From: Xanthobacter agilis | GTDB taxonomy: Bacteria > Pseudomonadota > Alphaproteobacteria > Rhizobiales > Xanthobacteraceae | Assembly: GCF_021730435.1 (NCBI RefSeq) | Contig: NZ_JABWGX010000005.1 | Location: 62,001 to 126,000, forward strand | DNA: 64,000 nucleotides | Direction: 5' to 3' | Part shown: in pieces, positions 9,817 through 18,966 of the stretch | How the letters are laid out: every line of letters begins with the position of its first letter | How positions within the stretch are numbered: position 1 is the stretch's first letter | Program-made: the position numbers and the translations under genes | Notes under the pieces: generated by a model | What the model saw: only the letters and a program-made list of their open reading frames with translations | The model's database searches: none | Told to the model about the DNA's origin: nothing

Positions 9817-9940
9817 GGCGATGTCCCTTTCTTGCGTGTCGGCGTGGGGCGCCGTTTGCATGAGCGGAATATGGGTCTTCCCTGCCTCGAAAAAAACTGA
9901 GAAACATTCGGCAATTATCATCTGAAAAATCGATGAAGAT
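9817..9940. promoter_or_regulatory. LysR/dioxygenase divergent promoter region
   Basis: A short 124-bp region between divergently transcribed genes, noticeably A+T-richer from 9890 to 9940 than its surroundings. By analogy with other LysR pairs it should contain the regulator's binding site and both promoters. I could not single out one convincing T-N11-A box. Confidence 0.45.
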
Positions 9941-10861
9941 ATGGATGGACTGACCCTCGATCAGGTGCAGGTGTTTCTCACGGTGGTGGAGACGGGCAGC
10001 TTCTCGGCGGCGGCGCGGGCCATGAACCGCGCCCAGTCCGCCGTCACCTATGCCGTGCAGCGGCTCGAGGAGCAGTGCGGCATGGCGATGTTCGACCGCG
10101 ACGGCTATCGCCCGGTGTTGAACGAGGCGGGCCGCGCGCTGCTGCCGCGAGCCCGGCGCATCGCCGAGGCGGTGGGGGCCCTGCGCATGGAGGCGCGGGG
10201 CATTGCCGGCGGGCTGGAGGCGGAACTGTCCCTGGTGGTGGACGCCATGTTCCCCATGGCGGTGCTGCTGGAAGCGCTGAAGGGCTTTCGTGCCCATTTC
10301 CCCACGGTGCAGACCCGGCTTTATGTGGAAACCCTGTCGCGGTCGGCGCAGCTCGTGATCGACGGGAGCTGCGCCCTCGGCATCGTTGTCGCGTCCGCCA
10401 CCGATACGGCGGTGCTGACGCGCCGGCCTCTGCTGGGTGTGGAACTGGCGCTGGTGGTGGCGCCGTCCCATCCGCTGGCGGCGCGGACCGGGCCGGTGCC
10501 GGCGGCGGAGCTGCGCGACCATGTGCAATTGGTGCTCACCGAGCGCTCCGGCCCCGGCGCGCCCGATCGCGGCGTGCATGCGACCCAGACGTGGCGTATC
10601 GGCGATCTGGGCGCCAAGCTGGCCATGCTGCGGGCGGGCCTCGGCTTCGGCTCCATGCCGCGCCACATGGTGGCGGCGGATCTGGCCAAGGGCGATCTGG
10701 TGCGCATCGTGCCCGAGGATTGGGACGGTCGGGCGGGGGGCCTGTCCCTGCCCATGTGCGTGGTGCACCGCACGCGTGACGCGCTCGGCCCGGCCACCCG
10801 CTGGATGGCCGATCACCTGGTGGCGGTCTCCCGCGCCGCCGATCCGCCGGCGGAGAGCTGA
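9941..10861 (+). CDS. LysR-family transcriptional regulator
   Basis: A 306-residue LysR-type regulator. The N-terminal winged helix-turn-helix is clear (TVVETGSFSAAARAMNRAQS, then VTYAVQRLEEQCG), followed by a periplasmic-binding-like effector domain from about residue 90. It is divergent from the extradiol dioxygenase gene, which is its most likely target; an aromatic ligand would fit but is inference. Its stop codon and that of the convergent antiporter both touch the same hairpin at 10863-10888. Confidence 0.92.
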   Translation: MDGLTLDQVQVFLTVVETGSFSAAARAMNRAQSAVTYAVQRLEEQCGMAMFDRDGYRPVLNEAGRALLPRARRIAEAVGALRMEARGIAGGLEAELSLVVDAMFPMAVLLEALKGFRAHFPTVQTRLYVETLSRSAQLVIDGSCALGIVVASATDTAVLTRRPLLGVELALVVAPSHPLAARTGPVPAAELRDHVQLVLTERSGPGAPDRGVHATQTWRIGDLGAKLAMLRAGLGFGSMPRHMVAADLAKGDLVRIVPEDWDGRAGGLSLPMCVVHRTRDALGPATRWMADHLVAVSRAADPPAES

Positions 10862-10862
10862 G

Positions 10863-10888
10863 GACTGAGGGCGCGGTGGTCCTCAGTC
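10863..10888. terminator. Shared hairpin between convergent lysR and antiporter genes
   Basis: A perfect 8-bp inverted repeat GACTGAGG/CCTCAGTC (10863-10870 with 10881-10888) spans the 21-bp gap and includes the antiporter stop codon. There is no T-tract; a bidirectional terminator is the likely role. Confidence 0.45.
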
Positions 10889-12523
10889 GGACAGCAGGCG
10901 GGTTTCCTGAAGGTCGATCTCGCGCACCAGCTTGCGCACCATTTCATCGGATAGTTCGTTGAGCCGCCCGCGCCGATAGAACTCCCGGCGTTCGGCCTGC
11001 AGGCCGGCGAGGCGCAGCTCCTGCTCGATGCTCTCGGCCTGGCGAAAGCGCTCGCCGTCGGCGCCGACGCGGGCGTGGCCGTCGATCCTGCGGCGGTAGA
11101 CCTCCATCAGCCGGGCGCCCATCTCGATGTAGAGGTCGGCATCGCGCCGGCCTTCGGCCAATTGGTGCTGGGCCTGCTCGATGGCCTTGATGGCGGCCTC
11201 GGCGGCACCGGCGCGGGCCCACTCCTCTTCCTTCCTGTGGGTCGGTTCGGGCGGCAGCTTCAGGCCCTTCAGCAACACGGGCAGCGTGATGCTCGCCGCC
11301 AGGAGGGAGACGATGATGACCCCGGCCGCGAGGAAGATCGCGAGGTCCCGCGCCGGGAAGAAGGAGCCGTCGTTCATGAAGATGGGCAGGGTCAAGACGC
11401 CGGCGAGGGTGATGGCGCCACGCACGCCGGCAAGCGCCGTCACCGCCACCAGCCGCCAGCTCGGCCGCTCCATATGGTGGCCGCGCCGGGCGGCGCGAAA
11501 GAGCGTGAAGTCGAGGGAGACCCAGGCCCAGGCGAAGCGCAAGGCCGCCAGCGCCACGTTGATGGCAAGCACATAGATGAGCAGCCAGACCGGCTCGTGG
11601 TGGCCCGCCTCGCGCACCACCCGCGCCGCGCCGGCGATGATGGAGGGCAATTGCTCGCCCAGCAGCACGAAGATGATGCCGTTGGCGGCGAACTGCACCA
11701 TGTCCCAGACGGCGGTGCGCTGCACCCGCGTGATGGCGAGCGCCTGGCCGGTCTGCTCCGCGTAGCTCATGGTGATGCCCGCCGCCACCGCGGCCAGGAT
11801 GCCGGAGCAGTGAAGATGCTCGGCGAGCAGATAGGCCGCGAACGGGATCAGCAGGCTGATGAGCACCTGCGACCCGGTTTCCTCACCCAGCCGGTGGGTC
11901 AGCCAGTTCTTGGCCTGGGTCACGCCGAGCGTCACCGCCACGCCGATGGCGATGCCACCCGCCGCGAGCCAGACGAAGGTGCCGGTGGCTTCCACCACAG
12001 AGAAGCTGCCGGTGAGCGCCGCCGCCACGGCGAACCGCATACACACGAGGCCCGAAGCATCATTGAGCAGCGACTCGCCCTCCAGAATGTGCATCAACCG
12101 TTTCGGGATGGGCACGCGGGCGGCGATCGCCGACACGGCGATGGGATCGGTGGGGGAGAGGATGGCGGCGATGGCGAAGGCCACCGCCAGCGGAACCGCC
12201 GGGATCATCCAGTTGATGAACAGCCCGAGCCCCAGGACCGTGAACACCACGAGCCCGAAGGCCAGCTCCAGGATGGTGCCCTTGTCCTTCAGTAACCCCT
12301 CTTTAGGGATGCGCCAGCCGTCAAGAAAGAGGAGCGGCGGCAGGAACAGAAGGAAGAAGATGTCCGGATTCAGGTCGACGCCGAGGTCGGCGACGGCGGT
12401 GATGGCGAAGCCGAGCGCGATCTGCACCAAGGGCAGGGGCACGGGGATTGGCAGGGCTCGGCTGATGGAGCCGCTGAGGACGACGCCGAGCAGAAGCAGC
12501 AGGGTTGCGGTGATCGTTGTCAT
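10883..12523 (-). CDS. Na+/H+ antiporter, CPA1 (NhaP-like) family
   Basis: A 546-residue protein with about 12 membrane helices (residues 1-430) and a hydrophilic, charged C-terminal tail of some 110 residues. Family landmarks are FLLFLPPLLFLDGW near residue 60, ILSPTDPIAVSAI with the Asp of the ion-binding site, the second motif GESLLNDASGLV, and GVRGAITLAGVL. It exchanges cytoplasmic Na+ (or K+) for H+ at the inner membrane. The ATG at 12523 gives the normal MTTI N-terminus; the open frame extends 49 codons further upstream without a plausible start or homology. Monocistronic. Confidence 0.9.
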   Translation of the reverse strand: MTTITATLLLLLGVVLSGSISRALPIPVPLPLVQIALGFAITAVADLGVDLNPDIFFLLFLPPLLFLDGWRIPKEGLLKDKGTILELAFGLVVFTVLGLGLFINWMIPAVPLAVAFAIAAILSPTDPIAVSAIAARVPIPKRLMHILEGESLLNDASGLVCMRFAVAAALTGSFSVVEATGTFVWLAAGGIAIGVAVTLGVTQAKNWLTHRLGEETGSQVLISLLIPFAAYLLAEHLHCSGILAAVAAGITMSYAEQTGQALAITRVQRTAVWDMVQFAANGIIFVLLGEQLPSIIAGAARVVREAGHHEPVWLLIYVLAINVALAALRFAWAWVSLDFTLFRAARRGHHMERPSWRLVAVTALAGVRGAITLAGVLTLPIFMNDGSFFPARDLAIFLAAGVIIVSLLAASITLPVLLKGLKLPPEPTHRKEEEWARAGAAEAAIKAIEQAQHQLAEGRRDADLYIEMGARLMEVYRRRIDGHARVGADGERFRQAESIEQELRLAGLQAERREFYRRGRLNELSDEMVRKLVREIDLQETRLLSD

Positions 12524-12924
12524 GACGCTGGATCTTGGCGCGGGATCGGATGTCTGCGGCGGAGACCGCGGGGCGGGACCGTTCCGGCGATCGCCGCGCG
12601 ACCCCGGCCCGTCTGCCCTAAGGGCATAAGCGGTGCCGGTTTCGTTCAGCTTTCGCGCGGGCCGCGCCACGACCGGGACGCGGGTCCGGCGATCGCAGGC
12701 GCGAGTCGAAACTTAAGGCCCCTTTATCACCCCCTTGAATGGCACGGCCATGGCAGCCGGCTCAGGCGCGGCGATAGGTCTTAGGGGCGCCGCGCGGATC
12801 CCCGGCCCCGGCGCGAGGGGAGGCCGGCGCCAGCCCGGCTTTCGATTGCACTTCCAAGGCCGTTCCTTAGACTGCCACCGCAGCGCGGTCGGTGGGCCGC
12901 GCGGCACACGGCGGGCGAGACGCC
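12524..12924. other. Divergent intergenic region, no gene seen
   Basis: About 400 bp between the leftward antiporter and the rightward acyltransferase. Short open frames exist on both strands but have no recognisable protein features and reflect high GC. No clear promoter, operator or RNA structure stood out. Confidence 0.4.
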
Positions 12925-13527
12925 ATGACCTTTGCTGAGGCTTTGAGGCGGTTCGTTGAGGCGGGCAACAGCTTCGAGGGCACGATGCCGCCGCCCGATG
13001 CCGACGTGAACATGACGTTCGAGGGGGCAGGATCGCACCTCGTCATCGGCGCCGGCGTCACCTTCCGTCATGCGCAGATCCGTTTCATGAGCGGCGGCTG
13101 CGTCATCCGCATCGGCGCGGGAACGCGCATGTCCACCTTTCTCGCGGTGGAGGAGGGCGGGAGCATCGAGATCGGCCCGGACACGGTCTTCACCGCGGCG
13201 GGCAAGATCATGGCGGTGGAGGGGCGCAAGGTGACCATCGGCGCCCGCTGCCTGCTGTCCGACGTGCGGATGCGCACCTCCGATTCCCATTCGATCATCG
13301 ACGCCAAGACGCGGGAGCGGCTCAATCCGGCGCGCGACATCCGTATCGGCGACGATGTGTGGATCGCCGAGGATGTGCGCATCTACAAGGGCGTGGAGGT
13401 GGGCGAGGGCTGCATCGTCGCGGCGCGGTCCACGCTCACGCGCTCCCTTCCCCCGCGCACCCTGAGCGCCGGCACGCCCGCCCGCGTCATCCGCGAGGAT
13501 GTGGCCTGGGTCCGCGAACGGCTGTGA
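12925..13527 (+). CDS. Hexapeptide-repeat (left-handed beta-helix) acyltransferase
   Basis: A 200-residue protein built of irregular hexapeptide repeats (for example VIRIGAGTRM, SIEIGPDTVF, VTIGARCLL, IRIGDDVWIAEDVRIYKG) and ending in the family's LSAGTPARVIRED. Such proteins form trimers and transfer acetyl or other acyl groups from CoA to sugars or amino sugars. The His in DSHSI (about residue 121) is a candidate catalytic base. The ATG at 12925 has a GGGCGAGA ribosome-binding site. There are no polysaccharide genes nearby, so the acceptor cannot be inferred. A terminator follows. Confidence 0.8.
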   Translation: MTFAEALRRFVEAGNSFEGTMPPPDADVNMTFEGAGSHLVIGAGVTFRHAQIRFMSGGCVIRIGAGTRMSTFLAVEEGGSIEIGPDTVFTAAGKIMAVEGRKVTIGARCLLSDVRMRTSDSHSIIDAKTRERLNPARDIRIGDDVWIAEDVRIYKGVEVGEGCIVAARSTLTRSLPPRTLSAGTPARVIREDVAWVRERL

Positions 13528-13532
13528 GCGGC

Positions 13533-13561
13533 GGGCGCCGACCGTCTCGGCGGCCCTTTTT
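13533..13561 (+). terminator. Rho-independent terminator after the acyltransferase
   Basis: A stem of GGGCGCCGA (13533-13541) with TCGGCGGCCC (13547-13556), one base bulged, is followed directly by TTTTT. Confidence 0.75.
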
Positions 13562-13585
13562 GTTGCGTCTCAGCGGCCCCTGGTC

Positions 13586-14812
13586 TCAGCGCACGATGGC
13601 GCGCTGCGCGAGGTCCGCCATCTCCTCTGGCGAGCGGTTCAGCTCCCGGGTGAGAACCTCGGCCGTATCCGCGGCGAGGGGCGGGGGCATGCGGCGGACC
13701 GGTACGCGATGCCCGTCAAGGCGATAGGGCGGGCCGAGCAGGTTCCGGTCCGCGCCGGTCTCGGCGGGACGGCGCACCACCATGCCGGTCTCGGCCGCGC
13801 GCGGGGAGGAGAGGGCTTCGAGCAGGCCCAGCACTTCCCCAGAGGGGATATCCGCAGCCTTGAGGGCGGCGAGCAGGTCGGCGCGGCGACGCTTCAGCAG
13901 CTCCGCCTCCAGGATCGGCAGCAGCGCCGCGCGGTTGCGCGAGCGCTCCAGATTGGTGGCGAAGCGCGGGTCGGCCGGCAGGTCCGGGCGGTCGATGATG
14001 GCCTCGCAGAAGCGCTTGAACTGGGCGTTGTTGCCGACGGTGAGCACCAGCGGCCCATCGGCGGCGCGGAACACGCCGTAAGGCACGATGGAGGGGTGGG
14101 CATTGCCATAGCGGGGCGGGTCCTTGGCTTCCGCCAGGGCTTCGAGGCCGTAATAACTGGTGAGGGTCAGGCCGCAGTCGAACAGCGCCAGCTCCACCTT
14201 GCGGCCGCGCCCGGTGCGTTCGCGCTGGTAGAGGGCCGCTAGCACGGCCTGGGCGGCATATTGGCCGGTGAAGAGATCCACTGCCGCCACGCCGAACTTC
14301 AGCGGTGGCTGGCTGGCTTCGCCATTGAGGGCCATCAGGCCCGCCTCGCCCTGCACCACCAGGTCGTAACCCGGCCGGGTGGCCTCCGCGCCGTCGGGCG
14401 CGTAGCCGGCGATGGAGCAATAGATGAGGCGCGGGTTTTCCGCCGACAGGTCGGCATAGCCGAGACCGAGCTTTTCGGCGCCGCCGGTCTTGAAGTTCTG
14501 CACCACCACATCCGCCTCCCGCGCCAGCGCCTTCACCAGGGCGAGCCCCTCCGCCGTCGCGAGGTCGATGCCGATGGAGCGCTTGTTGCGGTTCACGCTG
14601 TCGAAATAGGAGGTGTTGGTGGCGCCGGTCCTCAAGCCCCAGTCGCGGGTGTCGTCGCCGCGTACGGGGTGTTCGACCTTGACGACGTCCGCCCCGAGGT
14701 CGCCGAGCACCATGGCGCACCATGGCCCGGCCAGGATGCGCGACAGGTCGAGCACGCGCACGCCGGCGAGGGGCAGATCGAGGGCGTCACGGTCGGACAC
14801 GGCTTCACTCAT
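13586..14812 (-). CDS. CaiB/BaiF family (class III) CoA-transferase
   Basis: A 408-residue class III CoA-transferase. Diagnostic parts are VRVLDLSRILAGPWCAM at the N-terminus, NRNKRSIGIDLATAEG, VVQNFKTGGAEKLGLGY, and the catalytic Asp in TRPGYDLVVQGEAGLM (around residue 160). It moves CoA between carboxylic acids, so it could activate an imported acid without ATP. It is the last gene of the long leftward liv cluster, 25 bp downstream of the IclR gene. The ATG at 14812 is preferred to a TTG two codons upstream. The CoA donor and acceptor are unknown; succinyl-CoA and a dicarboxylate would fit the locus. Confidence 0.87.
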   Translation of the reverse strand: MSEAVSDRDALDLPLAGVRVLDLSRILAGPWCAMVLGDLGADVVKVEHPVRGDDTRDWGLRTGATNTSYFDSVNRNKRSIGIDLATAEGLALVKALAREADVVVQNFKTGGAEKLGLGYADLSAENPRLIYCSIAGYAPDGAEATRPGYDLVVQGEAGLMALNGEASQPPLKFGVAAVDLFTGQYAAQAVLAALYQRERTGRGRKVELALFDCGLTLTSYYGLEALAEAKDPPRYGNAHPSIVPYGVFRAADGPLVLTVGNNAQFKRFCEAIIDRPDLPADPRFATNLERSRNRAALLPILEAELLKRRRADLLAALKAADIPSGEVLGLLEALSSPRAAETGMVVRRPAETGADRNLLGPPYRLDGHRVPVRRMPPPLAADTAEVLTRELNRSPEEMADLAQRAIVR

Positions 14813-14837
14813 GGGCAAGGGGCTCCGGGAAGAGGCG

Positions 14838-15650
14838 TCAGGCGCCCATCACGCCGTCGAGGCGGCGCACCATCTCGATCAGGCGCGGGCGCACCTCGTC
14901 GAGCAGGAACCTGGGTTCGGAAATGACGGTGGGGGCGCCGCAATTGATGGCCATGGGCGGCAACCCGCCGCCGGGGCGGAAGCCCACCGCGATGGCACTG
15001 ACGCTCTCCTGCCAGTCGCCGAAGGAGCAGCAGCAGCCGAGCCGCGCGTGGTCCTCCATCGCCTTTTCCAGATCCGCGCGCACCGGGGGCCAGGCGAGCG
15101 GGTCGAGCATCTTGATCTCCTCGAACAGCGGCACCCGCTCGGCCTCGGTGAGGGCGGAGATGTAGGCGCGGCCGATGGACGAGCGCACCATGGACATGCG
15201 CACGCCCACATCGATGTTGAGCGAGATGGCGGCGGGGCCCCGCAGGCACTCCACATAGCGCATGGAGAGGTGGTCGCGCACCGCAAGGCCGACCGTGGCG
15301 TTGGAGAAATTGGCCAGTTCGCGCATGGCGGGCCGGGCGATCTGGCGCACCTCCAGCCCCCCCAGCGCCACCGTGCTCAGCGCCATGAGCTGGGTGCCGA
15401 GGCGATACTTGCCCACCTCCTCCACGAAATGGAGATAGCCGAGCTTGGTCAGCGTGTAAGTGAGGCGCGATACGGTGGAGCGCGGCAGCTTGCAGCGATC
15501 GGCGATCTCGTGATTGGCGAGGAAGGTCTCGCCCCGCTTGAAGCAGGCGAGCACCTCCAGCCCGCGCGCCAGGGCGGTGACGAAGTGGCGGTCGTCCTTG
15601 CCCTCGCCTTCGGGGTCGAGATCGGGCGGGGGCGTGTCGTTCGGGCTCAT
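14838..15650 (-). CDS. IclR-family transcriptional regulator of the liv/pim locus
   Basis: A 270-residue IclR-type regulator: an N-terminal winged helix (ALARGLEVLACF, then LPRSTVSRLTYTLTKLGY and the VGKYRLG wing) and a C-terminal GAF-like effector domain. IclR proteins bind short palindromes as dimers of dimers and sense small organic acids. The gene lies inside the leftward cluster between the enoyl-CoA hydratase (110 bp) and the CoA-transferase (25 bp), so it may be autoregulated with it. I propose that it acts on the palindromes in the livK-pimF divergent region. Whether it activates or represses cannot be told. Confidence 0.88.
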   Translation of the reverse strand: MSPNDTPPPDLDPEGEGKDDRHFVTALARGLEVLACFKRGETFLANHEIADRCKLPRSTVSRLTYTLTKLGYLHFVEEVGKYRLGTQLMALSTVALGGLEVRQIARPAMRELANFSNATVGLAVRDHLSMRYVECLRGPAAISLNIDVGVRMSMVRSSIGRAYISALTEAERVPLFEEIKMLDPLAWPPVRADLEKAMEDHARLGCCCSFGDWQESVSAIAVGFRPGGGLPPMAINCGAPTVISEPRFLLDEVRPRLIEMVRRLDGVMGA

Positions 15651-15760
15651 GGCGGGGCTTTCGGTTCCGTCCACGGCCGCCCCGCGCGCATGGGCGCGCC
15701 GGCGGGAGGCCTCGGAGGTCCTCATTATCAAGGATTCGGAGCGGTTGCAGCGCTCATCCC

Positions 15761-16507
15761 CTACCTCTTGAAGAAGGTGGCGAAGGCTGCTTGCGCCGCC
15801 GGCCGCAGCCGCAGCGCGTGGAAGTGCTGGGCTTCCAGCCCCAGGGCGCGGGCGACGGGCGCGGCGGTGGCGTGGCGCAGGAGCCGCTTGGTGGTGGCGA
15901 GCGATTCAGGGGGAAGGGCCGCCAGCGTCTGCGCCTTGTCCAGGGCGCGGGCGAGGGCCTCCCCCGCCTGCGTCACCGCGTTCACGATGCCGGCTTCGGC
16001 CGCCTCGTCCGCACCGAACGCCTCGCCCAGCAGCAGCAGCTCGGCGGCGCGCTTGGTGCCGGCGATGCGCGGCAGCAGATAGCTGGAGGCCCCTTCCGGG
16101 CACAGGCCGAGGTTCACGAACGGCAGGCGGAAGCGCGCGCCCGCCCCGGCATAGGCGAGATCGCAATGGAGCAGCAGGGTGGTGCCGATGCCCACGGCGA
16201 AGCCCTCCACCGCTGCCACGACCGGCTTCTCGAAGGTCGAGAGCACGCTGAGAAAGGTCAGCCCGGCACTGGGCTCGCCCGTATTGGAGGTGTCCTGGAA
16301 ATCGGCCAGGTCATTGCCGGCGGTGAAGCAGCCGCCCGCGCCGGTGAGCACCACGGCGCGTACCGCCTCGTCGGCGGCCGCCGCTTCAAGTCCCTCGCCC
16401 AGGGCGCGATAGGTGGCGCGGTCGAGGGCGTTGCGTCGCTCCGGCCGCGACAGGGTCAAGAGGCGCACGCCCGGATGCGGGTCGGTGATGATGAGGCTGT
16501 CCGTCAT
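15761..16507 (-). CDS. Enoyl-CoA hydratase/isomerase family protein
   Basis: A 248-residue crotonase-fold protein. The oxyanion-hole segments are [13 protein letters not shown] and [16 protein letters not shown]; the active-site region reads [17 protein letters not shown], with one Glu retained. The deviation from the common two-Glu hydratase pattern suggests a Delta3-Delta2 isomerase or another crotonase reaction. Start at the ATG at 16507; it lies 23 bp after the nitronate monooxygenase-like gene in the leftward run. It probably handles unsaturated or branched acyl-CoAs that the PimF hydratase does not process. The exact reaction is undetermined. Confidence 0.85.
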   Translation of the reverse strand: MTDSLIITDPHPGVRLLTLSRPERRNALDRATYRALGEGLEAAAADEAVRAVVLTGAGGCFTAGNDLADFQDTSNTGEPSAGLTFLSVLSTFEKPVVAAVEGFAVGIGTTLLLHCDLAYAGAGARFRLPFVNLGLCPEGASSYLLPRIAGTKRAAELLLLGEAFGADEAAEAGIVNAVTQAGEALARALDKAQTLAALPPESLATTKRLLRHATAAPVARALGLEAQHFHALRLRPAAQAAFATFFKR

Positions 16508-16530
16508 GGGCGTCTCCTGTCCCTGGCCGC

Positions 16531-17520
16531 TCAAGCGGCGAATCCCGCGGTGCTGGCCGCGAGGCGGGCGCGGGCCGCCCGGTAGTCCTGTTCCAGGCGC
16601 GCCACCACCTGCGCCACCGGCGGCACGTCGGCGATGGTGCCGACCCCCTGTCCCGCGCCCCACACGTCGCGCCACGCCTTTACCGTGGCGGAGCCAAAGT
16701 TCATGGCGCTTTTGTCGGCATGGGGCAGGGCGTCCGGGTCAAGCCCGGCGGCGGTGACAGAGGGCTTCAGGTAATTGCCCGGCACGCCGGTGAAAAAGGG
16801 CGAATAGAGGATGTCGTCCGCCGAGGACGCGGCGATCATCTCCTTGTAGGGCGCCGCGGCGCGGGATTCCGTCGTGGCGATGAAGCGCGTGCCCATATAG
16901 GCGAAGTCCGCCCCCAGCGCCTGGGCGGCGAGGACGGCATCGCCGGTGGAGATGGCGCCGGCCAGCGCGATCGGCCCATCGTAGAAGCGCCGCACCTCGC
17001 CGAGCAGCGCGAACGGGCTCAGCGTTCCGGCGTGGCCGCCAGCCCCGGCGCACACCAGGATGAGTCCGTCCACACCCGCCTCCAGCGCCTTTTCCGCGTG
17101 GCGCACGGTGGTGACGTCGTGGAACACGAGCCCGCCATAGGCGTGGGCTTGGCGCACCACGTCGCCGGGCGCGCGCAGGGAGGTGATGATGAGCGGCACC
17201 TCATGGGCGACGCAGGTCTCCATGTCCCGCTCCAGCCGGTCATTGGAGGCGTGGACGATCTGGTTCACGGCGAACGGGGCGATCCGGCGGGCGGGATCGG
17301 CGGCTTGCGCGGCCGCCAGCTCCGCCTTGATGCGCGTGAGCCAGCCGTCCAGAGTGTCGGGCGCCCGCGCGTTGAGGGCGGGGAAGGCGCCGACGATGCC
17401 GGACAGGCATTCAGCGATCACCAGCTCCGGCCCCGAGACGATGAACATGGGCGAGGCGATGACCGGCAGCGCGAGCTTGCCTTGGAACACCTCCGGCAGC
17501 GTCCTTCCGCGTGTGCTCAT
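16531..17520 (-). CDS. Nitronate monooxygenase-family FMN protein
   Basis: A 329-residue TIM-barrel flavoprotein of the nitronate monooxygenase (2-nitropropane dioxygenase) family, with [16 protein letters not shown] at the N-terminus, the conserved His in GAGGHAG, and FMN phosphate-binding [10 protein letters not shown] and [12 protein letters not shown]. The start codon overlaps the livF stop (ATGA), so it is translationally coupled to the transporter. True nitronate oxidation makes little sense in an acyl-CoA locus. Relatives include FabK-type enoyl reductases, so a flavin-dependent reduction of an unsaturated acyl-CoA is a reasonable alternative. Confidence 0.85.
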   Translation of the reverse strand: MSTRGRTLPEVFQGKLALPVIASPMFIVSGPELVIAECLSGIVGAFPALNARAPDTLDGWLTRIKAELAAAQAADPARRIAPFAVNQIVHASNDRLERDMETCVAHEVPLIITSLRAPGDVVRQAHAYGGLVFHDVTTVRHAEKALEAGVDGLILVCAGAGGHAGTLSPFALLGEVRRFYDGPIALAGAISTGDAVLAAQALGADFAYMGTRFIATTESRAAAPYKEMIAASSADDILYSPFFTGVPGNYLKPSVTAAGLDPDALPHADKSAMNFGSATVKAWRDVWGAGQGVGTIADVPPVAQVVARLEQDYRAARARLAASTAGFAA

Positions 17521-18263
17521 GGGGCGGTGCCTTCCCTTGTTCCTTGCGTTGTTCCTTCTTTGGCGCCCTCACGGGCGAAATAGAGGTCGTGCAGGCGGTT
17601 CAGATCGATGCCGGCCGCTTTCTCAGAGAGGATCACCTTGCCCGAGCGCATCAGGTGCAGGTCGTCGGCCACCTGGAGCGCGATGCGGGTGTTCTGCTCG
17701 ATGAGCACGATGGTGGTGCCGTCCGCCTTCAGCTTGCGGATGATGTCGAACACCTCGTTGACGATCACCGGGGCCAGGCCGAGCGAGGGCTCGTCGATGA
17801 GCAGGATGCGGGGTTTCGCCATCAGTCCGCGGCCCATGGCCACCATCTGCGCCTCGCCCCCGGAGAGCGAGCCGGCGAGCTGGTGGCGCCGCTCCTTGAG
17901 GCGCGGGAAGAAGGCGTACATGCGCTCCAGATTGGCGGCAAGGTCGGCGCGGCAGCGCTCGGGATAGGCGCCCAGGCACAGGTTTTCCTCGACGCTCATG
18001 TCGCGGAACACGAGCCGGCCCTCGGGCACCATGACGAGACCCTGGGCGGCGAGGTCCCAGGTTTTGCCCTTCAGGGGCTTGCCGCCCATCAGGATGTCGC
18101 CGGTGTAGGGCAGAAGGCCGGTGAGGGTGCGCAGGAGCGTGGTCTTGCCGGCTCCGTTCGGCCCGACGATGGCGGTCAGCGCCCCTTCGCGGAAGGTGAG
18201 GTTCACGCCCCACAGGACCGTGATGGCGCCATAGCCGGAGGAAAGGTTGCGTGTCTCAAGCAT
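17517..18263 (-). CDS. livF: Branched-chain/acid ABC importer ATPase LivF
   Basis: A 248-residue ATPase of the HAAT (LivF) type. Walker A is GPNGAGKTTLL, the signature LSGGEAQMVAMG, Walker B ILLIDEPSLGL. It powers uptake through LivHM at the inner membrane together with LivG. It overlaps livG by 8 bp and the downstream flavoprotein gene by 4 bp. The neighbouring catabolic genes suggest that the substrate is an organic acid rather than leucine. Confidence 0.93.
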   Translation of the reverse strand: MLETRNLSSGYGAITVLWGVNLTFREGALTAIVGPNGAGKTTLLRTLTGLLPYTGDILMGGKPLKGKTWDLAAQGLVMVPEGRLVFRDMSVEENLCLGAYPERCRADLAANLERMYAFFPRLKERRHQLAGSLSGGEAQMVAMGRGLMAKPRILLIDEPSLGLAPVIVNEVFDIIRKLKADGTTIVLIEQNTRIALQVADDLHLMRSGKVILSEKAAGIDLNRLHDLYFAREGAKEGTTQGTREGTAP

Positions 18264-18966
18264 GGGCGGTCCCCGTGTAGCTTTCCACCACCGCCGGATT
18301 GTTGAAGACCTCGGTGGGGGTGCCGTCGGCGATGAGCTGTCCGAAGTTGAGCACCACGGCGCGGGTGCAGAGCCCCGAGATGGTTTCGATGTCGTGCTCG
18401 ACGATCACGATGGTGAGGCCGAACAATTTGTGCAGCTCCTTCAGCTTCACCATGAATGACTTCTTGGCGTTGCTTTCCAGGCCCGCCAGCACCTCGTCGA
18501 GCAGCAGGAGCTTGGGCTCCGTCGCCAGGGCCTTGGCGATTTCCAGGCGCTTCAGCTCCTGCAGGGCCAGGGCGGTGGCGGCGTCCGCCTCCGCTTTGTG
18601 GCTGAGCTCCATCACCGCGAGGATCTCGTCGATGCGGGCTTCGTCGTGGCGCCCGGCGCCGAACACCTGCGCCACCGCGAGGTTCTCGCGCACCGAGAGA
18701 TGCTGCATGGGCTGGGGAATCTGGAAGGTGCGGCCGATGCCGGCGCGCGCCCTCTTGTGCAGCGGCAGGCCGGTGACGTCCTTGCCGTCGAATGCGATGC
18801 GCCCGCGCGCCTTCACCAGGCCGGAGATGGAATTGAACAAGGTGGTCTTGCCGGCGCCATTGGGGCCGACCAGCCCGACGATCTCCCCGGCCTTGATCCG
18901 GAACGAGATGTTGGCGAGCGCGGTGAGCCCGCCGAAGCGGACCGTGACGGCATCAAGCTCCAGCAT
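18256..18966 (-). CDS. livG: ABC importer ATPase LivG, atypical signature
   Basis: A 236-residue LivG-type ATPase. Walker A GPNGAGKTTLFNSISG is normal. The ABC signature region, usually LSYGQQRRLEIARAL in this family, reads LALQELKRLEIAKAL here, and the Walker B end is DEV instead of DEP. LivF keeps a canonical set, so the heterodimer would have one standard and one degenerate composite site. It overlaps livM by 14 bp and livF by 8 bp. Despite these changes the reading frame is intact and full length, so it is probably functional. Confidence 0.92.
   Translation of the reverse strand: MLELDAVTVRFGGLTALANISFRIKAGEIVGLVGPNGAGKTTLFNSISGLVKARGRIAFDGKDVTGLPLHKRARAGIGRTFQIPQPMQHLSVRENLAVAQVFGAGRHDEARIDEILAVMELSHKAEADAATALALQELKRLEIAKALATEPKLLLLDEVLAGLESNAKKSFMVKLKELHKLFGLTIVIVEHDIETISGLCTRAVVLNFGQLIADGTPTEVFNNPAVVESYTGTAHA

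Noticed and set aside
9817-9921. N-terminal extension of the dioxygenase to 9921
   Set aside because: The extra 35 residues show no homology, and the start at 9816 has a good ribosome-binding site.
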